Below, piece after piece: positions 11,118 to 20,240 of a stretch of DNA of 46,820 nt. The notes below the pieces were generated by a model. That model was not told where the DNA came from. It saw nothing but the letters and a program-made list of their open reading frames with translations, and ran no database searches. Position 1 is the first letter of the stretch. Each line of letters opens with the position of its first letter. Position numbers and translations under genes: made by a program. Source of the DNA: Neelides folsomi (taxonomy: Eukaryota > Arthropoda > Collembola > Neelipleona > Neelidae); the NCBI GenBank assembly GCA_034687125.1, contig JAQGBZ010000449.1:1-46820 (forward strand), given 5' to 3'.

Positions 11118-12167
11118 AACTATTTAAAAAAAATAATTACAAAATATTGAGGAATATATGAAAAAAGTTTAAAATGCCACTTTAATAATGTGACACTATC
11201 AAATATCTTTTTTATTATTTAATTATTTAATAGTGTTGTATTGTATTGTGAATATTTATTCAACAGAGGTATTTTTACGCCAATATTAAATAGCATATAA
11301 TATTAATTGACTAATTGGCAGTCTAACCTTTAGAAAAGGATGTTATAGTTGATACCGTAAATTATTATTTTTATATGCAAATTATAGTTAAAATTATAAA
11401 GTATTTTAAATTCTCAAAAGGAGTTTTTTGTAAAATCTTTAATAGCAGAATTTTTTTCTGTGTTTGGTTTAAAGAACTAAATTTTAATGGTAGCTCCATG
11501 AATGCAAGTCAATTTATTTATTATTGTTGGAAAAGGGAATTAAAAAAATAATTATTTTGATTAAATATAAATAATTCAATATGAACAATTAATAGGAAAA
11601 AATAGATCTTATTTGCTAAAGAAATCGATATAATGACATAAATTAAATCATTCATATCTCATACATGGTTTTATCAAAAACTAAAGAATAATTTACATCA
11701 TTTTTTTCATTATTGTTAACAATTTATAAAATCCTAAACATTGAACAAATATACTCTAAATTGTTTACACAAGCAAAACGTTTCACCATTTAAGAAATCG
11801 GTAAATTTATTTTTAGTTTCTGGATTCTCTGTAGAAATGGAAATGAAGTTTAGAATATAATTTAAGTGAAAAATTTAGTAAATTGACAATTCGCAGGGTT
11901 GCATGAAGATAGTTTCAGTGAAAGAAAGATGAAATAAACAGAGACATTTCACAATTATTTTATGGCCGTCTTTCCATCAGTATTCTCCATTGTGCCATTT
12001 TTATAAAGCCAAAAAACTGCGTTGAGGGCATAGCTGTTAATGAGAAATGCTAAAACGGAGAATTGAATATTTTTAAAATGTAAAATTGCTAAATGCGATA
12101 AAATTATTAACTTAATAAATGAATAAAACGCTCTATTTAGTCTAAGTATTTATTCATTTTGTCCCAT
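11118..12167. other. Intergenic AT-rich stretch
   Basis: No open frame, RNA gene or clear repeat is supported. A less AT-rich patch near 11940-12040 shows no coding pattern that I can support. Confidence 0.45.
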
Positions 12168-12345
12168 TTTGTACCCTAAAATGTACCCGCCCTGTGGGTA
12201 CATGTACCCAATATACCTAGAATGTACCATTTTGTGGTACATGTGCCATTTTTTGGGTATATGTACCCGAGGTACGAAAAAGCGAGTACATTTTAAGGTA
12301 TAAACGGGTACATGTACCCTATACCTGGTCCATTATCTACACCCC
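12168..12345. mobile_element. Palindrome cluster GGGTACATGTACCC ending in TCCATTATCTACACCCC
   Basis: The perfect palindrome GGGTACATGTACCC occurs at 12196-12209 and 12306-12319, with variants (GGTACATGTGCC, GGGTATATGTACCC) between. The block ends with TCCATTATCTACACCCC at 12329-12345. The same terminal word bounds the element at 36753-37385, where the core palindrome is a different one. I read this as one end of a non-autonomous element whose other end is lost or not recognised. Confidence 0.55.
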
Positions 12346-12792
12346 GGCTTATGTTATTTAAATATGTTAATTGGAATCATTAATTAATCTATTAATTAAA
12401 TATCAAATAAATATCGACTTTAAATTATCAGTTTTTTTTTAAAAATTCATTCAATTATTTAACATGAATATTGAACAAAAGCATAACAAATGATAAAAAA
12501 TTAACGCAAAATTTCATAATATATATAATATATATAATAATTTATTAATTACAATTTATAATTATTCATATTCGAGGAATTGTTATATAAAATACATTAG
12601 TAGTTCACCATTGAAATACGACAAAATTTTGAATTTACTTTAATGTTTAATTCATTTAATTAATGTTAATATTTATATTAATAAATATTAAATTATTTTT
12701 AAAAAGAAAATGATATTTTTTATCCCGCCATGGCTAGGTAAAAATTAGCAAATGTTGGATTGCTACTCGCAAGTGCTAATTGATATAGATAA
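12346..12792. other. AT-rich stretch between repeats
   Basis: Extremely AT-rich, including a TATATAATATATATAATA run near 12522. No gene or further structure is seen. Confidence 0.4.
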
Positions 12793-13490
12793 CGGGCAAA
12801 TTAAAAAGTCTTAAGGTAAACAAGTTACGATGGAGTGGCATTTTGTAGGGTTTTTCATGGGTTTTTCACCCATAATCCGATAACGGGTCAAAATTCCCGG
12901 GGGTGGCATAAGAGGTATTTTGAAGGTGGGACTGAGGAGAATGATTTGGCCTGGGGTGGCAAATTGAAAAGTCTTAAGGTAAACAAGTTACGATGGAGTG
13001 GCATTTTGTAAGGTTTTTCATGGGTTTTTGACCCATTACCCGATAACGGGTCAAAATTCCCGGGGGTGGCATAAGAGGTATTTTGAAGGTGGGACTGGGG
13101 AGAATGCTTTGGCCGGGGGTGGCAAATTGAAAAGTCTTTAGGTAAACAAGTTACGATGGAGTGGCATTTTGTAGGGTTTTTCATGGGTTTTTGACCCATA
13201 ACCCGATAACGGGTCAAAATTCCCGGGGTGGCATAAGAGGTATTTTGTAGAGTGGATTGTTGTGAACATTTTGTCTAATCATGTCTTTGGCGATAATTAT
13301 AAGGATTAAGAAGTTACCGGGGTGGCAGCACATAGTGGCGTATCCAGGGTGTGGTTTCGGATTTTTAATTATAACCCGAAAACGGGTAAGAATACTTGGG
13401 GGTGGCAAAAGGTTTTCGTGATCAGGGGGTCAGGGGATCATTTTAGTATAATAATATTTGGGGGTGGCAGTGGGTGGCAATATTAGGGGG
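12793..13490. repeat. Tandem repeat with a 163-bp unit, about three copies plus degenerate ones
   Basis: The word CAAGTTACGATGGAGTGGCA starts at 12821, 12984 and 13147, a period of 163 bases, and whole units are nearly identical. Each unit contains the palindrome-like CCCGATAACGGGT and several GGTGGCA words. A diverged fourth copy follows at about 13320-13410, then isolated GGTGGCA words to 13490. GC content is well above the surroundings. Open frames across it on the minus strand are repeats translated by chance. Confidence 0.8.
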
Positions 13491-13765
13491 TGGCAGATTA
13501 GTCAGTCCCCTTTTTGCTCGAATGTTTCCATTGCCTGTTTTCGATTCCTTATCAGCATCTGCTAAAGAAACATTTTAAAATAAACTAATTATCCAAATAA
13601 ATGTAAAGAAAATTTAAATAATTAAACAACTCGTTTACATAAAATATCTATCAACTTACCCGATTCGATCTGTAGATTTAAATCATTAAATTTTTGAAAT
13701 AATGGGATTGAAGACGCCTTTGTTAAAATTGCAAAAGTAAATACTAATGCAAGTATAATCTTCAT
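13443..13765 (-). CDS. Small secreted protein, two exons, 3' part inside the tandem repeat
   Basis: On the minus strand an ATG at 13765-13763 opens a clear signal peptide (KIILALVFTFAILTKASS), with donor GTAAGT after 13660. A pyrimidine-rich acceptor (TTTCTTTAG) leads in phase to 13561-13443, ending at TAA 13443-13445, 74 residues in all. After the signal comes a short polar stretch with RAKR followed by Gly, which looks like a furin site, then a Pro/His-rich tail encoded by the GGTGGCA repeat DNA. The first exon and promoter look genuine. The tail may be read-through into the repeat, with the true 3' exon lost or elsewhere. No family recognised. Confidence 0.45.
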
Positions 13766-13810
13766 TGTTAATCAATTGGATCGACAAAATTGTAATTTGT
13801 AAAACTATGT

Positions 13811-13816
13811 TATATA
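13811..13816 (-). promoter_or_regulatory. TATA box of the small secreted-protein gene
   Basis: Read on the minus strand the sequence is GAGTATATAACATAG, with TATATA about 46 bases before the ATG at 13765. The short distance implies a very short 5' leader. Confidence 0.45.
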
Positions 13817-14375
13817 CTCGAGTTTTACCCTCCTCACTGATTTCTCACTTACATGACAAATACATTTCTAACCCAATTGTACGTGTGCTACGGGGGTCTA
13901 TTTATGTGAAAATGGGCAATGAAAATATATAATAAAAATAATATTTAGGTGATCGTATAAAAGTCAATTTAATTAATTCGACTTTTTAATAATTTTTTCG
14001 TCATTTCAAATGGTCAAATACTTTTATGAGGCAACTTCAAACATTTCACCCTTTATATATACGTTAAGAAATTATTTAATGACGTATTCGTTAAAGGTAT
14101 TTGAGTTCATGTCTTGATGTGTATTTCAGTTCGTCTATCTTATCCATTATAATCTTCATTTTTTGTGGGAAAAAATGAATTAACTTTTTGTGAAAAACAT
14201 ACTGCATGAGTTCATTGATTAGATGTACGTCAATTATCAATTCTAAGTATTTTTTTGTATTCATTGACGGAATTTTAAACATCTGGGTATACCAACTCAA
14301 GTCATCTCATGCTATTTGTATGAATTTAGCCGAATATACAATGTGCGTTTTTTAAAACGTTACCCACATATAGTG
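13817..14375. other. AT-rich intergenic stretch
   Basis: No supported gene. A 69-codon minus-strand frame at 14091-14300 has AT-driven composition and no motif, splice context or signal, and is left out. The end of the mariner relic begins near 14384 (CAGGGCATATTCGCAGC). Confidence 0.4.
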
Positions 14376-14410
14376 TTAAAATACAGGGCATATTCGCAGC
14401 TTTATTCCTT

Positions 14411-14760
14411 TTAAAGAATATGTTCAAAGTGATGCCCGTTTTGGCCCAGGCATAATTCGACTCTCCTCCTCATATTTGTGAAAACCTTGATTAGCTCTTC
14501 GGGGCTAATTCTTGCCACTTCTTCCAGAATATTGTTTCGCAAAGTTTCAAGATCACGAGGGTTGTTTGAGTAAACGCTGTTCTTCATGCGGGCAAAGAAA
14601 TAGGAGTCAGTGGGCGTAATGTCAGGAGACCGAGGTGAGAACTCAATCAGACGTCCCGGAAACACATTTTCTAAAAATCGCATACTTGCGTCAGATTTGT
14701 GTGGCGGTGCATTATCTTGCTGAATAAAACGTTCAAAAAATTCAACAAAAAAATTAAAAT
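14411..14760 (-). pseudogene. Mariner-type transposase, C-terminal fragment
   Basis: On the minus strand about 115 codons read as the C-terminal third of a mariner-like DDE transposase: FIQQDNAPPH (second catalytic Asp) at about 14725-14696, SPRSPDITPTDSYFF near 14630, then an Arg/Leu-rich helical tail ending in NGHHFEHIL and TAA at 14411-14413. The third acid position is in the SPDITPTD block. The N-terminal two thirds are missing; the sequence joins a copy of the steroid-dehydrogenase 3' UTR at about 14735. A possible transposon end, CAGGGCATATTCGC, lies at 14384. Dead fragment. Confidence 0.8.
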
Positions 14761-15055
14761 ATTAAAATTTAATTTTTATTGGACGTTATCTAACTTTGAT
14801 TAACTAACTAACTTATAAATTAACTATTTAATTAATTATAACAATACTGTAAACTGTAAGTAATACACACTGTATATTTGTATTGTATACTTTATATAAA
14901 TATTAATAATTTATTATACAGATATAATAACATATGTTAAATATAATACAATATTATAATGTATTAAATTAAAGTTTAGTAATTAAGTAAATATAATTTA
15001 AGTTAATAATTCGTCATAATTCGTAAATGAAAATTATTATCACATTGTTTGCTAT
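14735..15055 (+). repeat. Diverged copy of the 3' end of the HSD3B-like gene
   Basis: The segment matches 8660-8840 in order: an A-rich run, the word TTAAAATTTAA, GACGTYATCTAA, ATAAATTAACTATT, ACAATACTGTAAAYTGTAA and, after an extra block of about 140 bases (14866-15006), CGTCATAATNCGTAAATGAAAATTATTATCACATTGTTT at 15010-15050 against 8800-8838. The homology includes the UTR just past the stop codon. This is a local duplication, interrupted later by an insertion. Confidence 0.7.
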
Positions 15056-15099
15056 GTAGAGTAATAATAAGTTAATTAAGTTAAATAATAAGTTAATCC

Positions 15100-18000
15100 T
15101 TAATGAATAAATTTAATTACTAAAGATCCTCTTTGTGTTCCATGTCCATGATATTTGAATTCATCTTGACCGTAGAACTTTGGATTTGATGGAGTTTCCT
15201 TTTCTAATCCTGATTGAGGTCTGTGATTGTATTCACCATCTTCTTGACCTCTTGCCCAAATGAACAACATTTCTTCGTCCAAAGGATGGTCAGTGAATTG
15301 GTCAATGGATTCTTCGAGATTTCTTCTGAAGATTAAATAAGTTTGGCCGTCTTTTTCCCAGCCGTTTGCAGAAGTAATGTCATCTTTTCCGCCCCAGAAT
15401 GAATCCACACGAGGAGTTGTTCTATCTCTGGTGTAATAATCCAAAATTCTTGAATAACTTTCACGTGCAGCTCCCATTACCTTTAAAAATAATTAGAAAA
15501 TAATTAATTAGAAACAATTAAAAACAATTAAAAATGATTAATTGAAATCAAGTAATAAAATAATTTACAATGTCCATGCAGTCCATTGAATGAAAATCTC
15601 CTTTAGGCGTCCACTGTAATAAACATAATTAGACCCAATAATTAAATTTAAATAAACATAATAAATTAGACATTGTAATTAAAATTAAACTGACATTAAA
15701 ATATTTTCATTTGGAATTAAAATTAATGGTAATTGTTTTATTAGTGAATTAAAAAATTACTTTATTTTGCGGGGGATAATTTGCGGTTCTTAAAGTAGAG
15801 TTTGTAGAATTTCCATCATCGTTATTAATCGAATTATTAATTTCTTCTTCAAGAGATGGACTGTACAAATTTGATTCTTTTTTCATCTCAATGAATCCAC
15901 TTTGTTCTAATGATGGGAAATTGGTTGGAGATGTTTCAGGTTCTGGTTCGGATTCGGGTTCAGCAATTGAAATTTCATCGACAGTTCTGACAACAAAATG
16001 ATTTTGAGATTCGCTTCCCAAAGGCTGAACTTCTTTTTCTTCGACAACTTTTTGATCTTTGGATGAAGAATTTGGCTCGCTCTCTGGAACTGGGGAAGTT
16101 TCTGGTTCAGCATTTGGACTTTCTTCGTTTGGAATTGTAGTCGGTTCAGAAAGACTTTCTGGTTCGGGATCTATTTCAGGTGAAGGTTCAACTACCGAAT
16201 TTGGTTCTAAGCTTTGGGGCTCAGCGGTTACTTCAGGTTCCACTAATTTTCAATTATTTAAATCTCAATTAAATTATAACCGCCAATTTTTAATTATTTT
16301 AATCTCAATTAAAAGTTTAATTGATTAAAGATTAAAATGATTTTCAGAATAATTTATTCTTACCTTCAGAATCGATTCCAGTTACATTTGTTCCAGTTAA
16401 ATTTCCGACCGATCTTTGGAGGTGATTTTCTATTATAATTTGAGGAACCAATGTTGGTTCAGCTTCAGTATCGGATTTAGGCTCAGGCTCTGAATCGGAT
16501 TTTGGTTCAGGCTCTAAATATGAATTTGGTTCTAATTCTGGAATAGGATTTTCTGATTCGGAGATTGATTTCGGCTCAGGTTCTGAATCGGATTTTAATT
16601 CGGGCTCGGATTCAGGTTTGGGTTCAGGATTTGATTCGGGTTCTGAATCGGGTTTTGGTTCAGCTTTTGATTCAGGCTCTGAATCTGGATTCGGTTCGGG
16701 TTCTGAAATCACAGTTGGTTCGGGGACTGAATCTGATTTTGACTCTTCTTCTAGAACTGTTGAATTTGGTTTAATTCCTTCATCATTTAATTCTACTTGA
16801 GTTTCGCCCATCTCAATATTTTTCCTGATGAACAACAAAGGTGTTAAAACAACTAACCCCGAGTATTTAGCTATAACCAACAATATTATCATTATCATTG
16901 ATAATAATTAATCAATAACCACCAATTATACATAGTTTGGTTAGTTAAAAAAGTTTAAATAACAATGTAATTCATTCAACCACCGATAGAGCTTATTTGT
17001 AATTTTTGCCCCGACAGAAACCTCTTCCTATGATTCCTAATGTCTTTGCTTTGAGTGATTGGCATATGGTTTTTTTTTACAAAATAACATCAAGGACTTC
17101 ACCAACTTGTATGTGCGCGTATAAAAAAATAAAATAAATATCTCTCTAATATTTAAAATACTTTATATTTAATTACAATTAACCATTTAATATAATAATT
17201 TAAAAGAATAATCAAAATCTTAATTAGATTTTCTTACTTGTAAGTCATTTTCCTGCTCTCGGGACCTTGAATGAACGGAAAGCGTTTGCAATTCTCATCC
17301 AGATTTGCAGGTCTCCATCCAACAGCTACATAAGAAGTGCTTTTGGCTACAACAACAAATTCCAATTCTTTTCCTTCAATCACCTGTAAACACAATTTTA
17401 ATCAAAATCTCCATTCAATAATTTTTTTAAAAAGTTTATTTAACAAATTTCAATTAAATTTAAAGATCAAAGAAAGTTACTGGAAAAATTTTAAATTGAA
17501 AGTGAGAGAAGAATAAAAAAAACTTTACTTTGTAATAAAGACTCATTCTACTCGAAAGATCAATTTTCTTATGTTGAGTCAAATTGAGTTTGTCCGACGT
17601 ATTTGGCAAACTCGCCGAGTTTTTCATTCGGCATTTCTCTCCGTGATATCCAGACAGGCAAAAGCATTGCTTTTTGGGATACACCGTTCCCTTTAAATCA
17701 ATACATTTACCATTATTGAGACAATCAGAGTCGGTCGAACATTCGTCTTCGTATTGACATCTTGGACCTGAAAATCCTATAAAAACAAAATTAGCAAAAA
17801 ATTCAATTTGGCCAATTAAATATAATTATCAATTTTAACGATTTTTCCCCAAATAATAATTTTGGAAATTTACCATTTTTGCATACACATTCACCATTCG
17901 AATAAATCCCATTTCCCAAACAATCCTCGGTATAGGAATTTGAATCAACGATATTCACATCAGCACATGACCAAAAACCATAAAGTTGGGACCATTCAGC

Positions 18001-18862
18001 TCCTTGGCGAAACAAGCGAATTGTACAATTTGCACAAGGCTCATTTGGAAGTTGAACCATTTCCCATTGAGCACTAGAAATCAACACTGATTAATAAATG
18101 CTGCAATTTATAATTAAATTTAAAGATGATGGCAGTTAAATTTAAAGGGCAAGAATTACGTTGGATCTCCAATAATATATTTTGCACTTGGGGTCTTTAG
18201 AGTCAAATCCTGAATCTTCTTATCATCTTTATTTAAAAGTTCAATGCTGTATCCACCCTTAATTAAATGGAGTAAACAAAACTTAAATATGACAGTTAAT
18301 TAAAACACTAATAAAATAAATAAAATGCAAATAAATTATTTAATCATAATTAAAATTACTCGATGAGGATAAGCAAGATGCCATGTGACATTGATGCTTG
18401 AACCAGCTTTAAGTGTAGTTGAATCCAAACCTAATTAAAATATATAGTTCCATTATCATTAACTTTATAAATGATAATTCTAATCGAATGTTCATTTACA
18501 TCGAACAAAATAAAAATATGATTTTTAAATATAAACATTTGCATTTAAATATATTAGTTAGCTACAACATTCAATGCGCTGTAATTATCTTAAATCTGAG
18601 TAGTCATACACGCACACGCCAATATGTAAATGTATAGTATAGGTAGGATATATATATATTAATCAATTAATTATAAATTAGAATCATATCAATAATATCA
18701 ATTTTATAACTTACCTTTTGGCATTCCACATGGCGCTTTGGTCCGGACAGAATCCAAAAAATCTAAATTGAGTTGTCTCGCTGGTGGGAACGTTAAGGAA
18801 ATATGAGCCGTCGTTAAATTCAAAAATGAAATCAAAACCACTGCTTGTGTTAAAAACTTCAT
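15100..18862 (-). CDS. Secreted multidomain protein: N-terminal-His (X325/LPMO-like) domain, EGF-like modules, DOMON domain with a Pro/Glu/Ser insert
   Basis: Ten minus-strand exons join in phase: 18862-18715, 18430-18360, 18257-18160, 18073-17874, 17776-17529, 17383-17238, 16824-16364, 16242-15761, 15613-15569 and 15480-15100, giving 759 residues. A signal peptide (1-19) is followed directly by His20 in AHISLTFPPARQ, so cleavage would expose an N-terminal histidine as in copper-binding LPMO/X325 domains. This first domain (20 to about 150) holds WHLAYPHRGGY and a Cys-rich CANCTIRLF...WSCADVNI block. Two EGF-like modules follow (about 155-230). A DOMON domain starts with LEFVVVAKSTSYVAVGWRP (about 250-303) and ends with FHSMDCMDIVMGAAR...YLIFRR...IWARGQ (619-730). 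Exons 7 and 8 (about 304-618) insert a Pro/Glu/Ser-rich stretch between the two DOMON halves. DOMON domains bind haem or sugars; function here is unknown. Confidence 0.8.
16825..17237 (-). other. Intron 6 of the DOMON gene
   Basis: A 413-bp intron with donor GTAAGAAAA and acceptor TTCATCAG. The minus-strand frame that seems to extend exon 7 upstream into a hydrophobic stretch lies inside this intron; the acceptor in phase with exon 6 excludes it. Confidence 0.55.
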
Positions 18863-19301
18863 TTTGAAGTTATGTGGAGATGAAATTAAGTAAAATGAAT
18901 TAAGTTAATTAACTAAAGGTGTTGTTAAACCCAAAGGGAATTTGCGTCTGACTCCTTCTCAAAATGTTTGTAAAGCTAATTGAATAAAAATATTTGATCC
19001 GCACTTCCTTTACAAGACAAGATGAGAAGTTTTGGTTTGAGTGTGGGAATCCTTGTTTGAATATTTTTATTTTCGATTTATTTAAATGAACATTTACACT
19101 TAATTTATTTGCTTTAATTTGTATGTGATTTATCTACAAATAATCCTGTATATATAATCTTATGTATCTAAATATCTATCACTGTATATCTTATATTTAT
19201 ATCTTACATCTGTATAATTAATATAAGGGAGATCATTTTGATATGAAATTGCCCTTAAACTCTTTGTGAGATTGAGGAGAACGAAAGGGAAAGAAAAGGA
19301 C

Positions 19302-19439
19302 ATGAGAAAAATTCCAAGTTGTTTCAGTCCTTACGAGAAAATATTCCAAAGGTCATCAAAGAGAGATGTAAAAATTGTAGGAAGAGACTCAACAAAAGAT
19401 AATCGAGCAGGTTCTTCCGATGAAAAAACGATTGAATAA
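19302..19439 (+). CDS. Possible small ORF, 45 residues
   Basis: ATG at 19302 to TAA at 19437-19439. The composition (Ser, Lys, Arg, Asp rich, balanced codons) looks more protein-like than the AT-rich surroundings, and the block is less AT-rich. There is no homology I can name, no signal peptide and no splice support. It could be an upstream exon of the SDCCAG8-like gene or noise. Confidence 0.2.
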   Translation: MRKIPSCFSPYEKIFQRSSKRDVKIVGRDSTKDNRAGSSDEKTIE

Positions 19440-19802
19440 ACAAATTCCTGTTTTCACTGTCAAGGACCTCTTTTTTATTATTAAATTAACAGTTGAATTT
19501 ATTTGCTAATTTCATTCATCATTTAATTAAATCAATTTTTAACATATTTAACAATTTAGCTAACTTTAACTGTTTTAATAAAATAATAAAAGTTCATTTA
19601 AACAAAGTATTTTACAGTCAGTATTTAAATCAAAAATGTCATTATTTTTCATATAGCGTTTTTCTTGTCATTTGGAATGGAAAAATAATTCATTTGGGGT
19701 CTTTAATTCTTTAATCGAATTTGTATAATGAAAGGATAACGGAATTTTAAAAGCCATGTGTTGTTTTTCTCATCGCGTGTCTGAGAACGATCAACTTTTT
19801 AA

Positions 19803-20142
19803 TTCTTGTTTGAATCCGATTTCTTTCACCAAATCACCTTTACCAAATGGGTAGATAAATGTGTAGCGGAATTGACTACACAATTTGACCATCCAAATGA
19901 CAAAGTTCTACTAAGTAAGTAAATGGTATGCAAATGTATGGATTTAATGTATGGTACCAAAATGTATGGTATATTTATCCATATATTGGATGAGTATATT
20001 AGACAGGGAAGGATTTGGAATTTGGCTTCTAATTTGATGCCCCTCGTTCTTTTACAGGAAAGAGGCCGAAAAGACTCTCAATGGCATTTTGTCTCCTTCC
20101 TTGGATGAGATAAAAATTGACGGGTTCGTAAATATGAATTAA
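19803..20142 (+). CDS. Possible two-exon coding fragment upstream of SDCCAG8-like gene
   Basis: A frame from 19803 containing TFTKWVDKCVAEL runs to a donor (GTAAAT) at 19919. The acceptor TTTTACAG at 20050-20057 continues it in phase to a TAA at 20140-20142, adding a Lys/Glu/Leu-rich stretch. No start codon in frame is visible, so it would need an upstream exon. The FTKW start recalls a calponin-homology helix, but the rest does not follow. Low confidence. Confidence 0.2.
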
Positions 20143-20240
20143 ATTGGGTGGAATCGCCTGGCACGGCTATTAAGCCGATTCAATTTACGAACCTATTTAA
20201 GGAAAAACTTCCTTAAACTCCCGATCTGAACGGAAGTGAA

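Larger units (their letters stand above)
18863..20240. other. Region between the DOMON gene and SDCCAG8-like gene
   Basis: It should contain both divergent promoters. Apart from two weak coding candidates (19302-19439 and 19803-20142) nothing firm is seen. An inverted word pair lies at about 20121-20187 (GACGGGTTCGTAAAT against ATTTACGAACC). Confidence 0.45.

Noticed and set aside
12888..13408. Pro-rich minus-strand open frames
   Set aside because: They are translations of the 163-bp tandem repeat, with the repeat appearing in different frames.
14091..14300. 69-codon minus-strand frame
   Set aside because: The composition follows AT content; no motif or exon context.
16059..16800. Gly/Ser- and Leu/Val-rich plus-strand open frames
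   Set aside because: They are antisense shadows of the Pro/Glu/Ser-repeat exons of the DOMON gene.
16825..16898. Hydrophobic stretch preceding the Pro/Glu/Ser exon, suggesting a transmembrane start
   Set aside because: It lies upstream of the acceptor TTCATCAG, which joins in phase to exon 6, so it is intron sequence.
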